A stretch of DNA of 6,435 nt, from contig JAOAFH010000170.1 of assembly GCA_026416355.1 (NCBI GenBank), positions 1-6,435 of the forward strand. Reading direction: 5' to 3'. Below are positions 1-5,592 of this stretch, in pieces. The notes under the pieces were generated by a model, which did not search any database, was not told where the DNA came from, and saw nothing but the letters and a program-made list of their open reading frames with translations. The position numbers and the translations under genes are program-made. The stretch is from Clostridiales bacterium (lineage in GTDB: Bacteria; Bacillota; Clostridia; Clostridiales; Caloramatoraceae). Every line of letters begins with the position of its first letter. Position 1 is the first letter of the stretch.

Positions 1-290
1 AAGTGGCCATGCCTTTCGTGTCTTCTGTTAAAATACATAGCATATTTGTAATTTATAAAATGCATTATTTTTGATATATCAGCACCATTGGCATCTATTA
101 CAAAATGGGCATGGTTATCCATAAGGCAATAGGCATATACCTTAAATTCAAATTGTTCTTGTGCTTTTTTCATGTAGTCTAGGTATATTAGTTTATCTTT
201 TTTGTCTTTGTAAAGGTCCACTTCTGCAATGCTACGCACCATAATATGATAAATTGAATCAAATGATTTTTCTCTTGCCACTCTTGGCAT
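1..290 (-). CDS. IS200-like / REP-associated tyrosine (HUH) transposase, N-terminal part, cut by window edge
   Basis: The first 96 codons can be read, starting MPRVAREKSFDSIYHIMVRS and continuing past the left edge. The pattern is that of the COG1943 / Y1_Tnp family: an N-terminal Y-H-I-x-x-R-S strand, then AYCLMDNHAHFVI at about residues 53-65, which carries the metal-binding HUH pair (H60 and H62), then a YAMYFNRR...R-x-GHL stretch typical of RAYT and related single-strand transposases. Such enzymes nick and rejoin single-stranded DNA at hairpin-bearing ends through a catalytic tyrosine, which would lie outside the window. The start at 290 is supported by GGAGGTG seven bases upstream. The same short terminal repeat that follows the gene's 5' side (391-409) recurs around the other elements in the window, so this is their likely mobilising enzyme. 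Whether the gene is intact cannot be seen. The family is clear; the exact subgroup (IS200 or RAYT) is inference. Confidence 0.88.
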   Translation of the reverse strand, partial: MPRVAREKSFDSIYHIMVRSIAEVDLYKDKKDKLIYLDYMKKAQEQFEFKVYAYCLMDNHAHFVIDANGADISKIMHFINYKYAMYFNRRHERHGH

Positions 291-358
291 AAAAATACAC
301 CTCCGATTAAGTTTTTATTTCCTTGTATTATTTTCCCTAATTGGAGGTGTTTTTATGC
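287..358 (-). promoter_or_regulatory. Predicted mRNA hairpin sequestering the transposase Shine-Dalgarno and start codon
   Basis: Two inverted arms, 287-309 and 338-358, flank a loop of 28 bases. Read on the minus strand, the upstream arm contains ACACCTCC and pairs with GGAGGTGT, the ribosome binding site of the transposase. After a two-base bulge the pairing resumes over TTTTATGC, which includes the ATG at 290. The stem is about 13 base pairs with one A-C mismatch, plus 8 more. Masking of the Shine-Dalgarno in a 5' hairpin is an established way in which IS200 keeps transposase translation low. That this hairpin does the same here is inference from the pairing. Confidence 0.6.
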
Positions 359-390
359 ATACTATATTAAGTTACGTTAATGTAAGAAAA

Positions 391-409
391 AATAAGTAAC
401 CGTCCCTAT
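391..409. repeat. Terminal repeat (AAGTAACCGTCCC type) on the upstream side of the transposase
   Basis: The sequence AATAAGTAACCGTCCCTAT is one of six occurrences in the window of the motif GGGAC(A/G)GTTACTTA or its complement; the others are at 1893, 2092, 3895, 3984 and 6338, the last paired with a partial sixth end at the right edge. It sits about 100 bases upstream of the transposase start, in the orientation used at the right-hand end of the elements at 3892-4000 and 6334-6435. It is therefore the probable outer end of the transposase-bearing unit. A second copy would be expected beyond the left edge. Confidence 0.7.
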
Positions 410-411
410 CT

Positions 412-434
412 AAAAAGGGGCTTTATATAGCCCC
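412..434 (-). terminator. Rho-independent terminator of nox, overlapping its stop codon
   Basis: On the minus strand the sequence reads GGGGCT-ATATAA-AGCCCC followed by TTTTT. This is a perfect 6-bp, GC-rich stem (417-422 with 429-434) and a six-base loop followed by a run of T at 412-416. The nox stop codon (423-425) lies inside the hairpin loop, so the last codons of the gene form one arm. The terminal repeat at 391-409 begins only three bases beyond the T run. Confidence 0.9.
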
Positions 435-1751
435 AAGTCCTGCAATATTAAGTAAATTCCATGGTTTATTAAAGTGTGGTTGGAAAAAGAAATCAGTAAA
501 TGCTAGATCCTCAACTGTCATTTCATTTTGTATAAACACAGACATAGTATTCATAAGTGGCGTTAGATCATGTTTAGAAACAATTTGTGCACCAACAATT
601 CTCTTGCTATCCTTTTCATAAACTACCTTAAGCTTTGCCTTTTCATATGTTGGCATAAATTCTGGCCTATAATTATCCTCAATAGTTACAGAAGCTACAT
701 CCATTCCCTTTTGTTTTGCAAACTCCTCTGTAAGTCCTGTTGCTGCAATATTTAAATCATATATTTTTATACCTGATGTTCCCTGTGTTCCCCTAGATTT
801 TATCTTTGGCTCTACTAAATTCTTTGCAGCTAAAGTTCCCATTCTAACTGCATTTGTTGCAAGTGGGATGTACTCATATGATCTTGTTGGATTATACCAC
901 ACTGCACAACAATCCCCAGCTGCAAATACATCTTCCCTAGATGTTCTCATATATTCATCAACTACAATTGCCCCGTTTTGAAGCATTTCAAGTTTTCCTT
1001 TAAAAAGATCAGTCGATGGTCTAAATCCTATACAAACTATCACTACATCTGCATTATATTCTCCCTTATCTGTTATAACCTTCTTAACTTTACCATTTTC
1101 ACCTTCGAATTTTATAACAGTTTGTGATAGTGCTAAGTTAATTCCATGCTTTTTTAACTCCTCTTCAGCTAAATCAGTATATTCTTTATCTAAGTACTTA
1201 CTTAAAATTCTATCTGAAGTATCAACTAATGTTACATTCTTTCCCTTTTCTTTAAAAGCCTCAACAAGCTCAACTCCAATGTACCCTGCACCAACAACCA
1301 CAACATTTTCTATATTTTCTACTTTTTCAATTATTGTATTAGCATGATAGAAATTCTTAGATAAAAGTATATTTTCAAGTTCATACCCCTCTACCCTTGG
1401 TAATATAGGCCATGAACCTGTTGTTATAATTAACTTGTCATATGTATCAAAAAACTCTTCATTAGTTTCTAAATTCTTTACTTTAACTTTTTTTGCATCA
1501 AAATCAACATCTAAAACCTCATGTTTCATCTTAGTTGTTACACCAAGGCTCTTCAAATGTTCTGGTGATGAATAAAAAAGTCCTTGAACATCTTTAACAA
1601 CTCCACCCACATATAGTGCTATTCCACATGATAAAAATGAGATATTATCATTTCTTTCGTATACTGTAATTTCAGCATCTTTATATAATTTTGATGTATT
1701 AATAATAGCTGCCGTACCTGCATGTGTACAACCAATAACCACAACCTTCAT
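423..1751 (-). CDS. nox: FAD-dependent NADH oxidase (probably water-forming), CoA-disulfide reductase family
   Basis: This 442-residue protein has the length and sequence pattern of bacterial flavin NADH oxidases (about 446 residues in Enterococcus and Streptococcus). Such soluble enzymes reduce O2, usually by four electrons to water, using NADH. Visible features in order: an N-terminal FAD-binding GCTHAG (7-12) with the conserved H10; the redox-active cysteine C42 in SFLSCGIALY; an NADH-binding Rossmann motif VVVGAGYIGVE (151-161) with D177 after the second strand, which favours NADH over NADPH; the second FAD motif VFAAGD (275-280); and a C-terminal dimerisation domain ending near DFFFQPHFNKPWN. 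The ATG at 1751 has AAAGGGG seven bases upstream. It is a single-gene unit with its own promoter and terminator. In an anaerobe the likely role is O2 removal and NAD+ recycling. CoA-disulfide reductase, NADH peroxidase or persulfide reductase activity cannot be excluded, because these relatives share the fold and the active cysteine. Confidence 0.88.
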   Translation of the reverse strand: MKVVVIGCTHAGTAAIINTSKLYKDAEITVYERNDNISFLSCGIALYVGGVVKDVQGLFYSSPEHLKSLGVTTKMKHEVLDVDFDAKKVKVKNLETNEEFFDTYDKLIITTGSWPILPRVEGYELENILLSKNFYHANTIIEKVENIENVVVVGAGYIGVELVEAFKEKGKNVTLVDTSDRILSKYLDKEYTDLAEEELKKHGINLALSQTVIKFEGENGKVKKVITDKGEYNADVVIVCIGFRPSTDLFKGKLEMLQNGAIVVDEYMRTSREDVFAAGDCCAVWYNPTRSYEYIPLATNAVRMGTLAAKNLVEPKIKSRGTQGTSGIKIYDLNIAATGLTEEFAKQKGMDVASVTIEDNYRPEFMPTYEKAKLKVVYEKDSKRIVGAQIVSKHDLTPLMNTMSVFIQNEMTVEDLAFTDFFFQPHFNKPWNLLNIAGLGAI

Positions 1752-1781
1752 AATAAAACCCCTTTCATATTTGTTGATTTT

Positions 1782-1810
1782 ATTATATATTATTTAATAA
1801 TTATTACCAA
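1782..1810 (-). promoter_or_regulatory. nox promoter with AT-rich palindrome in the spacer
   Basis: On the minus strand there is TTGGTA (1805-1810), a 17-base spacer, and a perfect TATAAT (-10, at 1782-1787). This is a good sigma-A type promoter about 30 bases upstream of the nox start. The spacer and the edge of the -35 hold TAATAATTATTA (1795-1806), a perfect 12-bp palindrome, where a bound repressor would block polymerase. Aligned with the PerR consensus TTATAATNATTATAA it matches about 12 of 15 positions. The surrounding DNA is so AT-rich that the operator reading is only suggestive. From 1811 to 1892 there is AT-rich DNA in which I see nothing further. Confidence 0.65.
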
Positions 1811-1892
1811 TAGAATAATGTTTTTATTTTTATGTTTTATCTTTATTTATTATTCCATTTTTTAAATATATAATCCCCTTGGTTGTCTATTG

Positions 1893-2108
1893 GGGGACGG
1901 TTACTTATTGTTATAAAAACAAATTCTATTTTATTTACCCATTTTTTAAAACTCACCTCTAACATTAACAAAGAAAGATTTCATTTTCAAAACTCATATT
2001 ATAAATGCATATTGGTTTCAGTTCAAAAGAAAATTTCGTTATGGGGGTATGGATATTTGTATCAACCTTAAATATTTGCTTTAAGCGAAAAAATAAGTAA
2101 CTGTCCCC
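1893..2108. mobile_element. Gene-free element of about 216 bp bounded by inverted GGGGAC(A/G)GTTACTTATT ends
   Basis: The left end, GGGGACGGTTACTTATT (1893-1909), and the right end, AATAAGTAACTGTCCCC (2092-2108), are inverted copies that match at 16 of 17 positions. The interior is AT-rich and holds no convincing gene: the open frame across it lacks a ribosome binding site and resembles no family I know. It sits between the nox promoter and the hcp terminator, outside both units. The interior does not resemble the 109-bp elements at 3892 and 6334, so this is either a different non-autonomous element using the same ends or two separate solo ends. I did not find a clear target-site duplication, which fits the HUH transposase class. 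Confidence 0.55.
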
Positions 2109-2143
2109 AAAAATTAAAGCCACAGGATTAGTCCTGCAGCTTT
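2109..2143 (-). terminator. Rho-independent terminator of hcp
   Basis: On the minus strand, AAAGCTGCAGGA (2132-2143) pairs with TCCTGTGGCTTT (2116-2127) across a CTAA loop. This gives a 12-bp stem with two adjacent G-T wobbles. It is followed by AATTTTT (2109-2115). The hairpin begins five bases after the hcp stop codon and abuts the right end of the 216-bp element. Confidence 0.88.
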
Positions 2144-2148
2144 ATAAA

Positions 2149-3789
2149 TTATCCTAAAAACATCTTTAAATCATCATCAACATTTGTAATTCCACCAATA
2201 CCAAATGTCTCAACAAGAATCTTTGCAACATTTGGTGATAAGAATGCTGGTAAAGTTGGTCCTAAATGAATATTCTTAACTCCTAGATATAGTAGAGCTA
2301 GTAAAACTGTTACAGCCTTTTGTTCATACCAGGCAATGTTATACCCAATTGGCAATTCATTTATATCATTTAATTCAAATACTTCCTTAAGCTTAAGCGC
2401 AATTACTGCAAGAGAATATGAATCATTACATTGACCTGCATCTAGAACTCTTGGTATTCCACCTATATCACCAAGTTCAAGCTTATTATATCTATACTTA
2501 GCACATCCTGCTGTTAAAATTACTGTATCCTTTGGAAGTTTCTTTGCAAATTCTGTATAGTATTCTCTTGATTTCATTCTACCATCACAACCAGCCATTA
2601 CAAAGAACTTCTTAATATCTCCATTCTTTACAGCTTGAACAACCTTGTCTGCTAAGGCTAACACTTGGTTATGTGCAAATCCACCAACTATTTCTCCCTC
2701 TTCAATTTGAATAGGTGCGCTACATCTCTTTGCATGTTCAATTATCTCACTAAAATCCTTGTTTCCATTCTCATCTTCTTTAATATGCTTAACTCCTGGG
2801 AATCCAACAACACCAGTTGTATAAACTCTATCTCTATATGAATCCTTTGGAGGAACTAAGCAATTTGTAGTCATTACAATAGGTCCATTGAATGTTTCAA
2901 ATTCTTTATCTTGTAACCACCATGCGTTACCATAGTTTCCTACAAAATGATCATATTTCTTAAATGCTGGGTAATAGTGTGCTGGCAGCATTTCACCATG
3001 TGTATATACATCTACACCTGTTCCCTTTGTTTGTTCAAGTAGTTGCTCTAAGTCCTTTAGGTCATGTCCACTTATTAATATACCTGGGTAATTTCTAACA
3101 CCTATATTAACCTTTGTAATTTCAGGGTTTCCATATGTTGTTGTATTTGCCTTATCAAGTAGAGCCATTACATCAACTGCATATTTTCCTGTTTCAAGAG
3201 TTAATGCAACTAACTCATTTGCACTTAAAGTATCATCTAATGTAGCTGCAAGTGCCTTTTGCATAAATTTAAATATTTCCTTGTCAGCATACTTTAAAAC
3301 ATAAGCATGGTTTGCATATGCAGCCATACCCTTTACTCCATAAGTTATAAGCTCTCTTAATGATCTTATATCTTCATTTTCAGTTTTTAAAATTGAAACT
3401 TCTTCTGCCTTCTTTTCAGCATCTTCACGATTAACAACAAAATTTACTGCATCATAATTTTCTTTTGATAGGTCTATTCCTTTGTTTTGTAATTCAACTT
3501 TTAACTCTTCTCTTATTTTTATTCCTTCTACCACTCTATCATATATAGCATTATCATCAAAATTTACGTTTGTAATTGTAACAAATAAGCTCTCCATTAT
3601 AAACTTATCTATTTCCTCTTTTTCTATTCCATTATCCTTTGCAATAAGGTTTAGTTTAGCTAACCCCTTTACTGTATATATAAGTAAATCTTGACTTTTT
3701 GCAACCACATCAGTTTTTCCACATACACCTCTTAGGCTACATCCCTTTCCACCTGCTGCTTCTTGACATTGATAACAAAACATACTCAT
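2149..3789 (-). CDS. hcp: Hybrid cluster protein (hydroxylamine reductase / NO reductase), class I
   Basis: This 546-residue protein is a complete Hcp (Desulfovibrio Hcp is about 553). The N-terminal cysteines C5, C8, C17 and C23 give C-x2-C-x8-C-x5-C, the class I pattern found in strict anaerobes, which binds a [4Fe-4S] cluster. All expected ligands of the hybrid 4Fe-2O-2S cluster are present in order: H242 (SGHD), E266 (HGEM), C310 (TNC), C401 (AGCDGR), C429 (AGCAKY), C454 (GQCNDS), and E489 with K491 (WYEQK). Their spacing matches the Desulfovibrio enzyme apart from small offsets. This cytoplasmic enzyme reduces hydroxylamine in vitro; in enterobacteria it acts physiologically as an NO reductase giving N2O. 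The ATG at 3789 has AGGAGGG six bases upstream; the next ATG, at 3783, is too far from it. No hcr-type reductase gene adjoins, so electrons must come from an unlinked ferredoxin or rubredoxin system (inference). Confidence 0.97.
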   Translation of the reverse strand: MSMFCYQCQEAAGGKGCSLRGVCGKTDVVAKSQDLLIYTVKGLAKLNLIAKDNGIEKEEIDKFIMESLFVTITNVNFDDNAIYDRVVEGIKIREELKVELQNKGIDLSKENYDAVNFVVNREDAEKKAEEVSILKTENEDIRSLRELITYGVKGMAAYANHAYVLKYADKEIFKFMQKALAATLDDTLSANELVALTLETGKYAVDVMALLDKANTTTYGNPEITKVNIGVRNYPGILISGHDLKDLEQLLEQTKGTGVDVYTHGEMLPAHYYPAFKKYDHFVGNYGNAWWLQDKEFETFNGPIVMTTNCLVPPKDSYRDRVYTTGVVGFPGVKHIKEDENGNKDFSEIIEHAKRCSAPIQIEEGEIVGGFAHNQVLALADKVVQAVKNGDIKKFFVMAGCDGRMKSREYYTEFAKKLPKDTVILTAGCAKYRYNKLELGDIGGIPRVLDAGQCNDSYSLAVIALKLKEVFELNDINELPIGYNIAWYEQKAVTVLLALLYLGVKNIHLGPTLPAFLSPNVAKILVETFGIGGITNVDDDLKMFLG

Positions 3790-3829
3790 CTGAATCCCTC
3801 CTAAAATTTATCTTCGTGATTATGGTTTA

Positions 3830-3858
3830 ATTATACTTGCTACATTTTGGAGATTCAG
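3830..3858 (-). promoter_or_regulatory. hcp promoter, strong -10 and weak -35
   Basis: On the minus strand there is a perfect TATAAT (3830-3835). At 17 bases upstream lies CTGAAT (3853-3858), which matches only three of six positions of TTGACA. The predicted transcript starts near 3823, giving a 5' leader of about 33 bases. A poor -35 next to an activator-type operator is the classic arrangement of a promoter that depends on an activator. Confidence 0.65.
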
Positions 3859-3871
3859 TGATTTATATCAC
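3858..3871 (-). promoter_or_regulatory. CRP/FNR-family operator of hcp, centred near -41.5
   Basis: The sequence contains the perfect dyad GTGAT-TTAT-ATCAC. On the minus strand it reads TGTGA-TATAAA-TCACT, nine of the ten defined positions of the TGTGA-N6-TCACA pattern recognised by CRP-type proteins. Its centre at 3864.5 lies about 41.5 bases upstream of the predicted start at 3823, the classic class II activator position. In many anaerobes hcp is controlled by HcpR, a CRP/FNR-family regulator responding to nitrosative stress. That HcpR or a relative binds here is inference; no regulator gene is in the window. Confidence 0.6.
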
Positions 3872-3891
3872 ATAAAAATTTTTTTTATATG

Positions 3892-4000
3892 ATAGGGACA
3901 GTTACTTATTTTTTTAACTTTCAAAAACTTTCCCCCAATCCCTATCCCCTAAACCACATTAAATTATCTCAAACATCAAAAATTAAGTAACCGTCCCTAT
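3892..4000. mobile_element. 109-bp gene-free element with terminal inverted repeats, copy 1
   Basis: The ends ATAGGGACAGTTACTTA and TTAAGTAACCGTCCCTAT are inverted copies with one difference. Including the adjoining T/A tracts, about 18 of 20 positions from GGGAC inward agree. Between them is a C-rich stretch on the plus strand with no reading frame. A second copy at 6338-6435 aligns without gaps, with three differences in 98 positions (3937, 3959 and 3960). The element lies in the divergent gap between hcp and the double-cubane operon, about 20 bases upstream of the hcp operator. It looks like a REP- or MITE-like passenger using the ends of the transposase unit at the left edge. Confidence 0.8.
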
Positions 4001-4005
4001 TTAAA

Positions 4006-4037
4006 ATTTCAATAGAATGATATTATTCCATTGAAAT
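4006..4037. promoter_or_regulatory. Long dyad upstream of the double-cubane operon
   Basis: ATTTCAATAGAAT (4006-4018) and ATTCCATTGAAAT (4025-4037) form 13-base inverted arms with one mismatch around a 6-base centre. It starts six bases after the end of the 109-bp element and lies about 58 bases upstream of the predicted operon start. No T run of useful length follows on the plus strand and no gene needs terminating there, so an operator is more likely than a terminator. I do not recognise the regulator; it fits neither the FNR nor the CRP pattern. Confidence 0.4.
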
Positions 4038-4064
4038 AATCAATTATATTTCTCTTCATCAAGA

Positions 4065-4100
4065 TGTTAAAATATTCTTGTAAATATCTTTCAGGAGGGG
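4065..4100 (+). promoter_or_regulatory. Extended -10 promoter and ribosome binding site of the double-cubane operon
   Basis: TGTTAAAAT (4065-4073) is an extended -10 (TGn followed by TAAAAT). The hexamer 17 bases upstream (4045-4050) is a poor -35, as extended -10 promoters tolerate. The transcript would start near 4080. A strong AGGAGGGG (4093-4100) then precedes the ATG at 4105 by six bases from its core. The promoter is a weak prediction in AT-rich DNA; the ribosome binding site is clear. Confidence 0.5.
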
Positions 4101-4104
4101 TAAT

Positions 4105-5364
4105 ATGGGCGATTATAGAAAACTTTGGTCTGATTTAAAAATGGATCTCGAAAAACATGATGTATTATGTTCTGTTTTACCTGAACTTTATTCAAACGTT
4201 TATCTTTCTCAAGAAAATAGACCAGATGGAATGAACTACTTCAATTTTGTTGTATCAGAAGTTCACGGTCTTAGAATTGAAGAATTAGACAATCATAAAA
4301 AACAAGGTGGAAAGGTATTAGGAACTTTTTGTGTATATGTTCCAGATGAAGTTATACTTGCTGCTAATGCAATTGGAGTTGGTCTTTGTGGAGGCTCACA
4401 GTTTTGGATTGAAGATGGTGAAAAAGTTCTACCAAGAAATCTTTGTCCTCTTATAAAAGCTTTTGTTGGTGCAAAAATAAGTGCAACATGTCCTTATTTT
4501 CAATCATGTGATATGCTTGTTGGAGAAACAACCTGTGATGGTAAAAAGAAAGCATGGGAAATTTTAAATGACTATGTTCCTGTACATGTTATGGAACTTC
4601 CTCAAAAGAAAAGAGAAAAAAATATTGAAGACTGGAAGCTAGAAATTAAAGATTTTATTAATGTAGTTGAAGAACTTACAGGAAATAAAATAACATTTGA
4701 AAATTTAATGAATGCGGTTAAAATTTGCAACAACAAAAGACAAGCATTAAAAAGGCTATATAACTTAAGAAAAAATATGCCTTCTCCTATTTCCGGACTT
4801 GATTCACTACTTATATCACAAATAGCATTTTATGATGACCCATTAAGATTTACACAAAAAGTTAATGAACTTTGCGATGAGCTTGAGGGAAAAATTAAGT
4901 CTCTTAAACCAAATAATAAAAAAAGAATAATGATAACAGGAACACCTATGGCAATACCAAACTGGAAAATGCATTCAATTATTGAGTCATTAAATGCTGA
5001 AATCGTAGTTGAAGAAACATGTACAGGCACTAGATATTTTGAAAACTTTGTAAGAGAAGATGCTCAAAATATTGAAGAACTTATTGATAATATTGCAAGA
5101 AGATACATGGGAGTAAATTGTTCTTGTTTTACACCAAATACAGGAAGAGTTGAAGATATTACAAAATATGCTAAAGAATATAATGTTGATGGAGTAATAT
5201 ATTATAATTTATCATTCTGTCAAACATATTCAATTGAATATAAAAAAGTTGAAGATGCACTAAGAAAAGAAAACATTCCTCTATTATTTGTTGAAACTGA
5301 TTACTCAGAAGAGGATTCAGGGCAAATTAAAACACGTGTAGAAGCATTCCTTGAAATGATATGA
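4105..5364 (+). CDS. Double-cubane-cluster anaerobic reductase (2-hydroxyacyl-CoA dehydratase / BcrC / HgdB family, YjiM-like)
   Basis: This 419-residue protein has the two-domain fold of the HgdB/BcrC/FldC family. Typical marks are GTFCVYVPDEVILAANAIGV (73-92), LCGGSQ (94-99), CPLIKA, ATCPYFQSCD (127-136) and, in the second half, ITGTPMAIPNWK (277-288), EETCTGTR (303-310) and LSFCQTYSIE (369-378). Cysteines that could bind the metal cluster include C76, C95, C114, C129, C135, C306, C339, C341 and C372; the exact ligand set cannot be assigned by eye. It is a lone subunit with one activator, whereas true 2-hydroxyacyl-CoA dehydratases need two different subunits plus an activator. That arrangement fits the double-cubane protein branch (Carboxydothermus DCCP, E. 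coli YjiM), whose members carry an [8Fe-9S] cluster and reduce small molecules such as acetylene, azide and hydrazine with ATP-driven electrons. The natural substrate of the family is not established. The stop overlaps the next start by ATGA. Confidence 0.85.
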   Translation: MGDYRKLWSDLKMDLEKHDVLCSVLPELYSNVYLSQENRPDGMNYFNFVVSEVHGLRIEELDNHKKQGGKVLGTFCVYVPDEVILAANAIGVGLCGGSQFWIEDGEKVLPRNLCPLIKAFVGAKISATCPYFQSCDMLVGETTCDGKKKAWEILNDYVPVHVMELPQKKREKNIEDWKLEIKDFINVVEELTGNKITFENLMNAVKICNNKRQALKRLYNLRKNMPSPISGLDSLLISQIAFYDDPLRFTQKVNELCDELEGKIKSLKPNNKKRIMITGTPMAIPNWKMHSIIESLNAEIVVEETCTGTRYFENFVREDAQNIEELIDNIARRYMGVNCSCFTPNTGRVEDITKYAKEYNVDGVIYYNLSFCQTYSIEYKKVEDALRKENIPLLFVETDYSEEDSGQIKTRVEAFLEMI

Positions 5365-5588
5365 TAGAAAAAAATTATATACTATTTCCATCATACAATC
5401 ATGGACTAGCCCTTGAATCACTTTTAAAGCAAAACAAAATACAATACATAATTTCACCTACACCACGGCAGCTATCTGTCTGCTGTGGTATATCTATTAT
5501 GTATAATAAAAAAGATGAAGATTTAATCAAAAAGCTAATAGATGAAAATAAAATAGACATATTAGGATTTTATACATTAGAAAGGTGA
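5361..5588 (+). CDS. DUF3343 family small protein (putative Se/S carrier-like)
   Basis: This 75-residue soluble protein opens with YILFPSYNHGLALESLL and continues with a PTPRQLSVCCGISIMYN segment (33-49). That is the DUF3343 signature: a short ferredoxin-like or thiol-carrier fold with a conserved cysteine before a glycine, here C41-C42-G43. The family has been suggested to carry sulfur or selenium, but no biochemical role is firmly established. The start codon overlaps the stop of the preceding gene (ATGA at 5361-5364) and there is no good ribosome binding site of its own, so translation is probably coupled. Its stop codon lies inside the AAAGGTGA that serves the next gene. Placement between a reductase and its activator suggests a job in cluster assembly, sulfur supply or electron transfer for that enzyme (inference). 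Confidence 0.82.
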   Translation: MIEKNYILFPSYNHGLALESLLKQNKIQYIISPTPRQLSVCCGISIMYNKKDEDLIKKLIDENKIDILGFYTLER

Positions 5589-5592
5589 TAAA

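Noticed and set aside
355..399. 14-codon frame with a GGAGGTG ribosome binding site on the plus strand
   Set aside because: The ribosome binding site and ATG are the mirror image of those of the transposase and are explained by the hairpin arms. The product is too short and featureless to call a gene.
570..755. Plus-strand open frame of 61 codons
   Set aside because: It lies wholly inside nox on the opposite strand, with no ribosome binding site and a low-complexity, non-family-like product.
1883..2071. Plus-strand open frame of 62 codons across the 216-bp element
   Set aside because: It begins outside the element's left end and runs through the terminal repeat. It has no ribosome binding site and no recognisable motif, so it is taken as chance.
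3482..3694. Plus-strand open frame of 70 codons
   Set aside because: It is antisense to the well-supported hcp coding sequence, with serine/phenylalanine-rich composition typical of a shadow frame.
3895..3997. Short CRISPR-like repeat unit or G-quadruplex element
   Set aside because: The end motifs are inverted and variably spaced, with no regular spacers. The G-rich strand has only three close G runs of three or more, not four.
4830..5030. Minus-strand open frame of 66 codons with a hydrophobic stretch
   Set aside because: It is antisense within the double-cubane reductase gene. The apparent membrane segment comes from the complement of AT-rich codons, and no ribosome binding site is seen.
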